The notes below the pieces were generated by a model that made no database searches, was not told the DNA's origin, and saw only the letters and a list, made by a program, of their open reading frames with translations. A DNA stretch of 64,000 nucleotides from Mortierella alpina (taxonomy: Eukaryota > Mortierellomycota > Mortierellomycetes > Mortierellales > Mortierellaceae): positions 3,348,001-3,412,000 of the forward strand of contig JANATF010000002.1 of NCBI GenBank assembly GCA_029449245.1. The letters run 5' to 3'. Shown piece by piece: positions 50,449-61,250 of this stretch; position 1 is the first letter of the stretch; every line of letters begins with the position of its first letter. The position numbers and the translations under genes were made by a program.

Positions 50449-51895
50449 CTAAAACAGATCTTCGCGACACGACAATACGAGAGATATATCCAGATTGTTT
50501 GCAAGCTGCCGAAGGTTCCTGGAGTGTCACCATTCACACTTACACTTGGGTCTGGCAGACTCTAGTGCAGGGATGACGAAAAAGAGAGGATAGAGAGTCT
50601 GTAGGGGTTTCAGTGACCTGGTTCGTCCTTATGAGCTGGCAGCACATACGACAAGCCAGAGCCACATACGCGAGACGCTCGCGTTAAACGTACCTTCTCT
50701 TTGGCTCGAAGCACAAGGATAGCGGCAGACAGATGGAGAACGAGAGTGGTGTCGAGGTCGTTAGACGGCTGCAGATGGTTTCTGGGTCGGCACCTTGCCC
50801 GTTCAGATGCGGAATCGCATGGTTGCACTTACTCTTGAGCCTGGCAGAGTCTAGTGCAGGGTTGAGAAGAAAGAGTGGAAAGAGAGTCTGTAGGGGTTTC
50901 AGTGACCTGGTTCGTCTTTATGGGCTGGCAGCACATACGACAAGCCAGAGACACATACGCGAGAAGCTCGCGTTGAACGTACCTTCTCTTTGGCTCGAAG
51001 CACAAGGATAGCGGCAGACAGATGGAGAACGAGAGTGGTGTCGAGGTCGTTAGACGGCTGCAGATGGTTTCTGGGTCGGCACCTTGCCCGTTCAGATGCG
51101 GAATCGCATGGTTGCACTTACTCTTGAGCCTGGCAGAGTCTAGTGCAGGGTTGAGAAGAAAGAGTGGAAAGAGAGTCTGTAGGGGTTTCAGTGACCTGGT
51201 TCGTCTTTATGGGCTGGCAGCACATACGACAAGCCAGAGACACATACGCGAGAAGCTCGCGTTGAACGTACCTTCTCTTTGGCTCGAAGCACAAGGATAG
51301 CGGCAGACAGATGGAGAACGAGAGTGGTGTCGAGGTCGTTAGACGGCTGCAGATGGTTTCTGGGTCGGCACCTTGCTCGTTCAGATGCGGAATCGGGTTG
51401 TACTTGCTCTTGAGCCTGGCAGGGTCTAGTGCAGGGTCGAGAAGAAAGAGTGGAAAGAGAGTCTGTAGGGGTTTCAGTGACCTGGTTCGTCTTTATGGGC
51501 TGGCAGCACATACGACAAGCCAGAGACACATACGCGAGAAGCTCGCGTTGAACATACCTTCTCTTTGGCTCGAACCAGATGGATAGCGGCAGACAGATGG
51601 AGAGCGAGAGCGATGTCGAGGTTGTTAGTCCGCTGTAGAGGGATCCTGGAGGAGCACCTTGCTCATTTAGAAAGCGGCATCGAAATGTTCGTTGCACTTA
51701 CTCTTGGGTCTGGCAGACTCTAGTGCAGGGTTGAGAATAATGCGAAGAGGGGTATAGGCGTGTCCGAGATCTATTGTGACTTTTTGGATGATTGCATATA
51801 GCACAGTGCACAGATAAGCGACTATAATCTCGACACGAACATACCCTCGTTTTGTCTCTAGGTGGATATTCTTGCATACGCTTTCCAGTTTTTTG
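50449..51895 (-). CDS. Putative gene with tandemly duplicated exon pairs encoding 31-residue repeats (5' end not resolved)
   Basis: Every unit of the tandem array holds an 18-nt and a 75-nt segment bounded by AG and GT (once GC) splice sites, both phase 0. 18-nt pieces: 51719-51702, 51425-51408, 51139-51122, 50850-50833, 50561-50544 (SLPDPR or TLPGSR). 75-nt pieces: 51632-51558, 51346-51272, 51057-50983, 50768-50694. Each encodes 25 residues such as TNNLDIALALHLSAA. A diverged terminal exon, 50505-50449, encodes ANNLDISLVL and ends in TAG. A 51-nt exon 51895-51845 may precede them. Comparing the terminal exon with the first 75-nt copy, most differences in the NNLDI-L-L core are third-position and silent, which argues for coding. 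I do not recognise the family. The upstream exons and start codon are unknown. Alternatives are a pseudogene, or leader exons of the neighbouring pump. Confidence 0.4.
50540..51740. repeat. 289-bp tandem repeat array, four units plus a partial fifth
   Basis: Unit starts marked by the CTTGAGCCTGGCAG / CTTGGGTCTGGCAG motif occur at 50545, 50834, 51123, 51409 and 51703, giving periods of 289, 289, 286 and 294. Units 2 and 3 are almost identical, and unit 1 differs at a few bases. The fourth unit, farthest from the SERCA gene, is clearly more diverged. The array ends about 35 bases into a fifth copy. The gradient suggests unequal crossing-over homogenising the inner units. Confidence 0.95.
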
Positions 51896-53683
51896 CTATT
51901 GCTTCAAGGTAAAAGGCTCCGCAGCGTGGAGCATTAGCTTCAATGATTCTTGCTCACTCCCTTGCCTTGCTCTGAGGCGCATGTTCTTGGCTGCGATCAA
52001 CTCAGAATACGAAGGAAAGTGAGCTTGTGTGGGCATCTCTTGTTGCTCCGACCATGGTGTTGCAGTGGGTTCTTTTTCCAGATGAGGCACCAGTTTTCGT
52101 TATTATGCTGTTGTACGATGCGGTACCTGAGGGATGCAGTCAGTTCGCTGAAGCTCATTCCAAGTCAGTGTTGAGTATGAGAATCGGGCCGGTGCTGTCT
52201 GTATTGTCTTTTTTGTTTATCAGCTTCTCTGGAGCTCTTCAGGAGTGGGCAGTTTGTTCAAGGTCAACAAGAAAATGAAACTTAAGCGATGGTATGGGTG
52301 GATGCTCACTCTTGCAACGAACGGCATGTAGAGAATCGGTGTGCCTGAGCTGATGGTCTTATCTGAAGAAGGCTTTCGAAAAGGGTGTTCGAGTTGTCAA
52401 CGGTTGCCTGGCTGTTGAGAAGGAGAGTGAGCCGAGGAAGTCTCGTGGAGAAGAGAGGAGACAAGGGTTGAAGGGAGGCAGAGAGTATAAAACCCACTGT
52501 GAAACCAAGCCTTCATTTTGGCTCGTGCATTCGCCCATCCTTCCGCTTTATGGCAGCCATGATAGCGAGCCACTTGAGTCTACACATGAATGCTTCAGAT
52601 ACCGGTTGATTATGGAGGCTAGAGAAGTGCGGGTGTAAAGCAAATTTTATTTCCAGGATGCACGGAAGAACTCGACCTCGAGGTGTACGATCTTCATCCT
52701 GAATCTTCAGGTTCGATACGATACTCGGACTCGACGGCTCCACGTAGGTCTTCCTCAAAAAAGAGGTACTTTACGGACACACTGCACGCACACAGTGCTC
52801 AGACAGGTGAAGAGGTAAAGTAGGCGTAGTTGAGGTTATTGAGAAAACTACCACATGGGCGATAGATATTAATCTCCACTGTAAGTCGGAGAGTGTTGCT
52901 TCCTGACCTGAGTCGGAGGCTTGCACACTGAACGGAACTCGAAATTGCGCTTCTCATAGAGTACGCCAGATGCATGGTAGTGAGGTCCGTGCTCACAGCG
53001 AGGCCACCCTGGCTCTGATTTTGGCTGCTCTGGTGTCCCTGAAGAACACAGTTGCTGTGTTCTGCGCGTTTGACTGGCAGTGTCAACGCTTTACTTTGAA
53101 GTCCTGACAGCATCCACCAGAAACGCGTTGCGAGATTGCTTGAAAAAGACCATTTGAGGTTGGGTCAAAAGAAATGACTTGAATTCATTCAACAGTAGAT
53201 TGGTAGTGGTGTCGCTGCCCCTCACCAGGTTCCAAGCGTTCGAGCGTAGCGTTTTTCCTTCTTGCCCCTAGAGTCATATCATGCAGGATAGTTAGGACGC
53301 GGTCACTGTGGGGGGATAGCAGGAGTTCTCCGATGATGATGCGAGTCAGGCTCCTAAACTCGCACGTATGCTGCGTGTATTATACTCTATCCAGAAGACT
53401 AAGTGAAAGCCTCCCGAGGAGCGCGAACAAACAACGGGAGGTGCAGAAAGAGACTAAGAGCGGATCTTGAAAAAAAGTGTGGAGGCAGATTATAGAGGAG
53501 GACTACGCTAGACGCGGTGGAGACTGAAGGACGGACGGACGGACGTGACTGCCATGTGGCTGATTTTGTTTACGAATCGGATCGCCCTCTCAACAGCACC
53601 CCTGGCACTACTGCCGGCCGCCCAGACTACCAAGCTCACTTTTCCCCGACTTTAGTACATCCTCCTCTTTATACAACTCCCTC
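51896..53683. other. Interval upstream of the repeat gene and mL67, partly possibly transcribed
   Basis: A minus-strand open frame at 51896-52090 ends at the acceptor of the putative 51-nt exon. It contains protein-like sequence (SYSELIAAKNMRLRARQ), so it may hold an upstream exon of the repeat gene. A good TATAAAA on the plus strand at 52486-52492 has no recognised gene behind it. A 104-codon minus-strand frame from an ATG at 53113 is unrecognised. The last 100 bases are the mL67 leader. Confidence 0.4.
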
Positions 53684-54789
53684 ATGTCGGCCACAACAGT
53701 AGCAGGAGCCGCAAAGGCCGCCGTCACCAAGACATCTCCATCCGCCAACACCGTCTACCTCTTTCGCCACATCCAGACATCACAAGTCCTGGTATCTTTG
53801 AAGAACTCGGTTGAGGTAATGCTTCAACAACCTTCCAGCTTCCGTCCAGAGTGTCATACCCCTAGCTACGCTTTGACAGGTTATTGACGGCACACAGGAA
53901 GCAATGAAGCAGCGAGGCAGTGAAATACGGAAGTAGGGCTACTTGTCGAAGCTGGAAGTTGGAAAGTGTGGGATGCTTGCAGAAGCACAAGAATGTCTGC
54001 TTCAGTCCAACAGGAGTCATGGAAGGGGGGGGGAATCCTGTTTGAGGAGTGCAATTGACTGAGAAGGAGAAGAGTACAAGATATCGTCAAGAGTGAAAAA
54101 ACCACTGTGCTTTTCCCTCATAGATCATAGAGGATCACCCTACGCCCTGGAAAGAAGTAGCTAGCAACCTTTTAGGCTTTCACGGACCCACCGTCAAAGA
54201 TTGCACCGTATGGACCAAAACACTGCAAGGGAGTGAGAGTGAGCATGCGCAAGGATGGGTCGACACAGCCAGGATCCCGTACTTCCTCCACCGACTCCTC
54301 TTCCTGCAATTCTCAGTTGGCCTAATCTTACATTGTACAACTTGCAACTGACCATAGAAACAATCGCTTAAGCAAATCACAGACGTGACCCGTCGCCCCC
54401 CTCATGTTCGCCCCGACCACTGGCACCCCCTTGTGGCCATTCAGGGCTTCTCTCGCCCCCAGGACGCGCTCTCGTTCCACAACTCTCTTCGGGATCATCA
54501 GCTGAACCTGCACTCGGCCAAGGTCGCCGATAAAGAACACATGACTCAACCTCGTCGCTTGCGTTCACCCCAGGAGATGGACCAGGTTGACAGCACCTTG
54601 GTCAAGATGGTCGAGTTGTTGAATACCCACCCAACCATCAAGGCCAGCCAGGGTAAAGGCTTTCACATTCTCTGGGAGCGAGATGGCGTCAGGAAACACA
54701 TTCTCGAAAAGGAGGGTCTTTCATTGCTGGAGGGCATCGAGCACGGAGATTTGGTTGTCAAGCGCGGAAGAGACATTGCAAATGCATAA
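53684..54789 (+). CDS. Mitochondrial large-subunit ribosomal protein mL67 (Mhr1 family)
   Basis: Two exons, 53684-53815 and 54358-54789, give 187 residues. TVYLFRHIQTSQVLVSL in exon 1 aligns with the VYIFRNLEYGQVLYS region of yeast Mhr1, and the joined sequence (LKQITD, then RPDHWHPLVAIQGF) keeps the family's spacing to its RxDxWxP motif. In yeast this fungus-specific mitoribosomal protein also works in homologous DNA pairing and mitochondrial DNA segregation. Whether that holds here is unknown. The single intron is 542 bases, long for this window, with a GTAATG donor and CTGACCATAG acceptor. Open frames inside it did not splice in frame. A C7 to G9 mononucleotide run occurs inside the intron. 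Confidence 0.72.
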
Positions 54790-55308
54790 AGGGAAAAATG
54801 GCTCGCGGATATCTTCGTCACCACTACCACTACCACCACCGGAAATAGAGTCAGGGATCTTACAATAACATCATCGTCTTTTTTTCATTCAGAATATGCT
54901 GCGTCGACAGACTGTGAAAGTTTCGATCCAGAGAGCAAAAGAAGGTTTTTTGTCGACTGTATTGAACTACTTTTGTCTCTGAACCGCTCAAGACTACTGC
55001 GCTACAATTGTCAACAGCAAACCATGGCTCAAAAACGGATACCCATGGATAAAATATAACGAAAACGATGAAGCGAGCCATGGATGCTGTCAAGGACGAA
55101 AACCGGGCAGCAGAAAAAGAAACTAAATCGCTCGCGAACATAAAAGGAGCCGTGCACTTGCTTAGATTTTTTTTTAGCAATAGCCTAAGCGGCGACTTGC
55201 GCTGAGCATTGCGTAGATTCTAGTGCCGGCAATATATAATACTTGGTGAGCTGTCAATGGTCACTGAAGACGTGGTTGTCGTACAAACAAAGGTAGCGCT
55301 AAAATACC
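54790..55308. other. Convergent 3' flanks
   Basis: About 520 AT-rich bases between the ends of mL67 and the RNA-binding protein gene. Nothing coding was supported. Confidence 0.6.
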
Positions 55309-58086
55309 TCACGCTGTCTTGCTGGACTTCACCCAGGTCTCAGAATTTTGTCCTGGCGAAGGCGAGTCTTCTCCTGACGACCGTCCTTGAGGAGATGTTC
55401 CATGCTGTGTAGCAGGTTTAGCCATATCCACGGACGATCTTTTCGGTACACCCGCCGGGGGCCGTGAAGTGACATACCACATCGAGTTCGCACTTGGTGT
55501 ATTTGGAAAGGAGTGAGAGGCAGGTGGACCGGATGAGCCTACAGGTGGGCCAAGTGCACGCCCAGGCAAAGGCAAACCAGGCTCGTACATGTAGACCGGG
55601 GCAGGCACCGCTGGCTGATAGTAGACACCCTCTACTGGTTGCATATAAGGAGCATAGTCATAACCATATTGTGCTATGCAGTCCACGATGAAGGGTCCAT
55701 CGAAAGGTGAGATCTTCTGCAACAGTTTAGATATGAGATATTTGGCATTCTCAACTCAGTAGCTGTTCTAGTACCTGTTCCAGGACTCTGAGGTGGTCCG
55801 TATTGATCCGGGGTGGATGTCTAATGCACCAAAAGATCGCGCGAAAATGAGGACCCAGAGATTTCATGAGCGCTGATATTCAACAAATGCAGCTTTGCAT
55901 CATTATCATACCTGCTGTGCCTGATTGTTGTAGGCTGACATTCCTTGATATGGCACCTGTCCTCCGTCAAGAACTGCTGCAGATCCACGAAAGCCACCAC
56001 TAGAGTGCGCATACATAAGCCCAGGCTTAGGTCTAGGAACATAGCCAGGGCTCATCATCGGCATGCCTGGCGATGGATATGGGTAATATGGCGCATAGCA
56101 CATAGGTCTTCCAACACCAGGCTCTCGGTAGGGCGAGTAAGCTCCTCCGTACTGCGGCAAAGGCGACATGGCATTGGCGGGTGGAGGTCCTCCAGCCAAA
56201 CCGCGAGTCGCCTGCATTGCAACAGTCTGGCGCTGCTGTCGATATTCACCAGACTCACGATACTGCACACGAATGGTAGTGCCCAGGAAGGAGGTATTGT
56301 TCTATAGGGTTGTACCACAAAGAGAGACGTATTAGCTACGGCTATGCCTCGTGAGGAACAGAGAAACGCCATCTTATCAGGTTAAAAAGCACTCACCTCA
56401 TTGTCAATTGCAGCTCTTGCCGATTGCTCATCATCAAAATCGATAAATGCAAACGCAGAGGACTGGTTTGTTCCTGGTTTGGTTCGCTTGACTAGGTGAA
56501 TGTTCTCAATGTTCCCATACTCCTCAAACCGATCGCGGAGAACTGCCTCTGTGACCAGGTCGGGGTTCAGTTGACCCACAAATACCGACTCTCTCTCAAT
56601 TTGGTTCTCCTTGGTCAAGTTGGGTGCCCACTCGATGGTCCACTTGGAGTCGTTTCGCAGTCCCTGCTCAATCCACGCGCAAGAAAAGTGTCAGCTATCA
56701 GTCATGCTGTACACATAATGAAGAATTGATATAAACCACCTATTTCTTACCATGAAGGCGTTGATGGCATCATCGCGGTAGCAGAACTTGGCGAACGCGT
56801 ATCGTTTGTTTCTTACAGGACCGAGATCATGAAAAACGGAGACGTCTTCTAACGGACCGTACTGCTCTAGAACGTCAATAATATCCTATCCCATACCCGT
56901 TTCGCGTTAGCTCGGTGCAAATTGCAAAGTACACCAATGAATGAGATAGTATGAGAAGGTGCATGACAAAATACCTGTTCCGTAGTCGTGCGACCAAGCC
57001 TGAGGATCAGTAGTGTGCGATTGACACGCGCCTGCTCGATTCTAATATGTCTTCCATCAACGACCGAGTTTTGAGCCTCCACCATAGCTCTCCGGGCATC
57101 CTCGACGTGCTATTTGGCGATGTAAGCCAAGGAAAAGTTTTTGAAAGCCAAAAAGCGTTACTAGTTTGACTGATTATGGTCAGCCACGATCGGCTCAAAC
57201 ATCAAGCATATCCATGTACCTCAAACTGCACGAAGGAATAGGGTCGCTGCATCCAGTCCTTAAGCACCTTGACATTCAAGAGCGGGCCCCACTTCTTGAA
57301 GTGCTCTGTGACAGATTCCATCAGCTGGGCATCCGTTTTCGAAGCTGCCAAACTAGTCACCAGAGAAAATTGATCGGCGTTAGGTCGGATTCCCGGGAGT
57401 CAGAAGACTGCATATGCCAGATGGATGGGAGCAGTATCATACCTCGCAACAAACAGACATGCTTGGGGTTCCCCTCGGGTTCGCTCTTCAAGGTTCTCCT
57501 CATCAGGGCCCTGGCTTTGATATGCTTCTTGCTCGGTATCATGACTTGCCACCACGCCCTCATAATCAAATCGACCATGTTCCATGCGCTGTTGTTGTCC
57601 CTGCAGACCAACGCTATGAAAACTTTGAGTATGATGAATATAGTGTCCGTGAGGAGAAGCCTCAAGAGTTTCGTCCTTGAATCGGCGGTCAGCATCTTCA
57701 ACGCTTAATCGCGCTAGGTGAGGAAAATGTAAGTAGGCTCGTGGTCAGAAGCGTTCGTTATAGACTTTCAAGCTCGAAACCGCACAGCAAAGCTATAGTC
57801 CGCAATTTTCTTCCGAAATAGTCTCTTCTGCCAGTTAGGGGGCGAGATCATGGCACTTACAAAGGGATTCCTCGAGGTCATTATCGCTTTTACTCGGGTG
57901 CATACCCAAGCCTCTCTTCTGGACCCCTGAACGACTATAGTTTCGTGTTTGAGCAGCGTCGACCCCGTCCTTTGCATGAGGCATGGTGGCGCAGGTTGTG
58001 GGTGTGGGTGTTGTTGCCGAGGAGTCCGGTGACGCTGGCCCAGTGGGAACAGGTGTGGAGGTACGCGAGCCTCGCAAATCGCTCAT
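55309..58086 (-). CDS. Three-RRM RNA-binding protein, Rim4/Nrd1-like
   Basis: Eight certain exons (58086-57861, 57713-57443, 57352-57220, 57109-56975, 56885-56751, 56663-56397, 56301-55912, 55716-55309) give 654 residues; a 46-nt candidate exon at 55820-55775 is treated below. RRM1 (about 158-238) starts CLFVASLAASKTDAQL and has the RNP-like YSFVQFE. RRM2 (about 241-315) has LLILRLG and YAFAKF. RRM3 (about 324-405) has SVFVGQLNPDL and AFAFIDF. The first RRM strongly resembles the FVASL module of yeast Rim4, a meiotic translational repressor, and of fission yeast Nrd1. The tail is Pro/Tyr/Gly/Met-rich, low complexity and possibly aggregation-prone. It acts on mRNA in the cytoplasm; the targets are unknown. 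Five junctions lie within RRMs at phase 0, giving three successive 45-codon blocks. Confidence 0.85.
55775..55820 (-). other. 46-nt cassette exon candidate in the RRM gene
   Basis: Bounded by GCATTAG acceptor and ACAG|GTACT donor. Included, it shifts the frame: the downstream proline-rich exon is lost and translation stops after about 20 more codons. Skipped, the frame is kept. A different phase would read LRVLEQ directly into KISPFDG, which also looks natural, so a small upstream error or unusual donor is possible. Confidence 0.4.
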
Positions 58087-59322
58087 TATAGGGATTTAGG
58101 GAGGAGTTACGAGATACGTTTTTCTTTTCCTTTTCGCCTGTCTATGGTATTGCGGAACAAATCAGTATTTCAAGAGAGCTATAGAGCGTGAACAGGCATG
58201 CCGCGGTGCTGGAAAGAAGACAAAAGAAACGGAACGAGCTAAGGTACGGTGAGGTAGAGAGGCGCAGGCGCGAAACGAGAGGATAGACTCAGGGAAAGCT
58301 TGGACAACCAATCAGGTTCTCCCAAAAGACGAAAGGCGGGCGTGACGAGGCCGACGGTCAATGATGATGATGAGGCTCTGGTGCAGGCTGAAACTAAAAT
58401 GGTATGGTGCTGCAACGCTGTTTCTGAGAGGCCGATGGTCGACACTTGGAGTACAGATCAACAATTACCAGAATCAGCTGCTGTGTTGCCCGGTCCGGTG
58501 TTCCCGCCAAAAACAAGGAGAAAATGGCTGCCTGTGATGGAAGGAGCACCCAGATATATAGTATAACAATACAAGCTCAGCAAACTGCGGTCTGGTCGCT
58601 TTGGGAGCGCGAGGCCCGAAGAAGACGCACAACAGCTGCGGGCGAACAAGAGGCGACGAAAGAAAGCCAGGAAGCAGACAGGGAAAGGGAGCGAGTTGCG
58701 ATAGTCGCCGAGAAGGAAAAGAGCTAGCAAAACACACGAGCGAGTTCTTTCTTGTTTTCCGTTATTTTTTGCCTGTGCGTGGCTCTTGTGAGGGCAAGCG
58801 GATGGATGGAGATGGTGGTGGTTCAGGAAAGCACAGAGACAAATGGGGCAAGAGTCGAAAAGAGAATAAAAAAAGGGAAGAAGGAAACGTTCAAGAGCCA
58901 AAGGGGGGGAGGCAAGGGGATTTAAAGAAGCGTCGTGGCGGATGAGACAAGAGCCAAGAAGCAAGACACGATTCTTATGCGCTGCTGCCCTCTTTCTCCC
59001 CCATAAAAGGATCGAGACCGCACCATGTGAACAGCAAATCTAACACCAGCGCATGCACATAACCATTGCCAAGAGGGCATGCTACTGATGTTCCTTGACG
59101 CCCACGCCCACAGCCAGCCAGAGCCCGGTGGGATGGTGTGTATTAGATCGTAACTATGTTCTTGTTTCTTCTTGCAACTTCTATGCGTCTTTGTAGGCCT
59201 ACTTCGCCATGTGCCCTATTCTCGCCACCTGTGGTAGTCTCCAACGCGCGGAAAACAAATGTACCTCATAGTAAGCAGGTCAATAGGTCACTCTCCTAAT
59301 TATCAACTATCCATAAACGACA
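58087..59322. other. Intergenic: RRM gene promoter and UBC9 3' flank
   Basis: About 1.2 kb. The stretch 58590-58930 is GA-rich on the plus strand, the complement of a CT leader for the leftward RRM gene. No gene was supported; the longest minus-strand frame is a composition artefact. Confidence 0.55.
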
Positions 59323-60529
59323 TCATGCTGCGTTCTCCTTGGCCTGCTGTCGCACACGCCTTTCGTAGCCAATCTTGTCTTTCCTACATGCCAAAGAAAT
59401 TCGAATAGCAACAAAGTGGGCATTAGCAACATTCGAGTCCCTGACCGCAAAAGAATAATTAGCTCCGCATGACAACGTCGAACATGCATACTTGAACATC
59501 ACGTAGGCATCCGATTGTGCAGGACTCTCAGGGTTGGGATCATTTAGAAGGTCCTGAATACCCAGCAAGATCTGTGGAAAGGTAAATAAAAATATCTTAG
59601 AAATTAAGTCTGAAAGGCAAACTTCAATCTCAAATCCAGAAGGCAACCGACCTGCTTGATTGTGATGGCAGGCTTCCAGCCCTCTTCCTCGTTCAAGATA
59701 GAGAGACACACAGTTCCTGAGGGATAAACGTTCGGATGGAAAAGTGGAGGAACGAATTTGCCTATGTTCGCATCAAATTCATTGTAAAGCAAGTGTTAAT
59801 GTTTTGAACAACAGCAATCAACCCTGGACTTGCACAAACTTTGTTGATCATATTCTCAGCAACCATACACTTTGGGGGCTTGCTTGGATAGTCTAAACGC
59901 CAAAACATGAAAGGAGTCGTTTGTGAGAAACGGAAATAACTGGAGCGCAACGTAAGAAGCCACGATTGGCTTTAAGAAGTGCTGTACCTTCAGGAAAGAT
60001 GAGGACCAGTTTGTAAACGCCGCCTTCCCAGGGTGTCTAAGGTTGGTAACGATGTAGTTGTGTAAGTTGCTCTAAGCTCTCCCGTAGTCGTACATGCAAC
60101 CGGCCTATCAATCTGTTGACTCCTTACGTTAGGCTTTCCTGGGATCCCGACCTGCCAGTTCATAAGGTCAAGGGTTGCGTCTGCCTTCTTCTCTGGCCGC
60201 GCATAAAAGCCCTATGAGGTTGATCGTCAGGGGAGGTTACTCTGATTAGTGAAACTAGGAATACGGTTCCTCGGATGGACTTCCATTGCGCTCCTCGAGG
60301 CGCCGGGACAAACACGAGTGGTTTGAAGAGGTCATATGTAGGGTGGAGGACAGCTCGCTTGTGCTCTGAAGCCTAATGCGGGAGACAAACACATCGGCTG
60401 TGCTTTGCCACTACAGCTGCGTTTTCGGGAGTGGGATGGGATGGGCTGGAGGGGAATACGCACGAATGGGTGATCTTTGCGCCACTGCTTCCTCTCCTCG
60501 GCCAATCGACTTCTGCAGATTCCAGACAT
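59323..60529 (-). CDS. UBC9: SUMO-conjugating enzyme E2
   Basis: Seven exons (60529-60464, 60211-60128, 60036-59988, 59892-59869, 59761-59652, 59571-59492, 59383-59323) give 157 residues, the family length. It accepts SUMO from the E1 and transfers it to substrate lysines, mainly in the nucleus. The N-terminus [22 protein letters not shown] is the SUMO/E1-binding helix in two stretches. The HPN motif and [10 protein letters not shown] place the catalytic cysteine at residue 93, the same number as in human UBC9. [18 protein letters not shown] has the UBC9-specific acidic insertion before the W. Exon 4 is only 24 bases. The first intron (252 bases) is longer than the others. Confidence 0.97.
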
Positions 60530-61250
60530 AGTTTTGGGCGTGGGTGTGTGGGTATGATTCCAGATGGGTGGATGTTCAAGGCTCAAAACAGGAGGCTGCT
60601 GGACCTTTGTGCTGAGAGAGAACAGGAAAATATGTGGCTGAGGCCGCATGGGCCATGCACTGTATTCTGCAAATTTGCTGACTATCGCACGCAGGCTGCA
60701 GTGGATGCTTCACTCTCCCAGAGGCGATGCGACCCTAAACGTCCTGCAGCCAGCACCGGTATCCAGCCCCAAGTTGCTGCTCCTGTTCCAAGCAGGCACT
60801 GCAGGTAGGAAGAGTCCGCCTGCCCTGCACACAGAGGACGCAGCTGATAATCTCAGTGCCCTTTGCTCGAGGGTGCGAGCGCGGCTCTAGGAAACGCCTG
60901 ACGATCGGAAGAGTCGAAGGCACTCTGCAGAGAACAAATGGCTGCTATGTTGCTATGAGGGAACACTCTGGCTCTGGAGTCCTTGGCTCGGTCGATTTAT
61001 TTACCGAGACTGCCCATGCCTCGCTCTTGGCAGCGTCCGCCTCGAGTTCTTAACAAACAGCATTCGCACTCATTCCTTCATCCCCGCTCCCTTCCTTCCC
61101 TCCTTCTTTCCTCCTTCTTTCCTCCTTCTTTCCTCCTTCTTTCCTCTTTCCTTTCTTCCATTCATTTATCAGTTTCACGACATCCAGCCCCTCCCCGCAG
61201 GTCCTATTTGTGCTCATTCACTTTTTTTTACACCATTCCACTCTGCTCTA
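60530..61250. promoter_or_regulatory. Divergent promoter region UBC9 / alpha-beta hydrolase
   Basis: About 720 bases between divergent starts. A tandem 11-mer, TCCTTCTTTCC, occurs four times at 61101-61144 in the pyrimidine-rich leader of the rightward gene. No TATA element stands out and no coding region was supported. Confidence 0.5.

Noticed and set aside
50540-51740. CRISPR-like or satellite array
   Set aside because: The unit is 289 bp with no short direct repeat and variable spacer structure, only four to five copies, and contains splice-bounded coding segments; not a CRISPR or centromeric satellite.
58458-58964. 168-codon minus-strand frame between the RRM gene and UBC9
   Set aside because: It lies in GA/CT-skewed leader sequence, overlaps open frames on both strands and shows no domain.
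60212-60463. Extra coding exon inside UBC9 intron 1
   Set aside because: UBC9 proteins run directly from the DHPF of exon 1 to the GFYARP of exon 2, and residue numbering (Cys93) is exact without any insertion.
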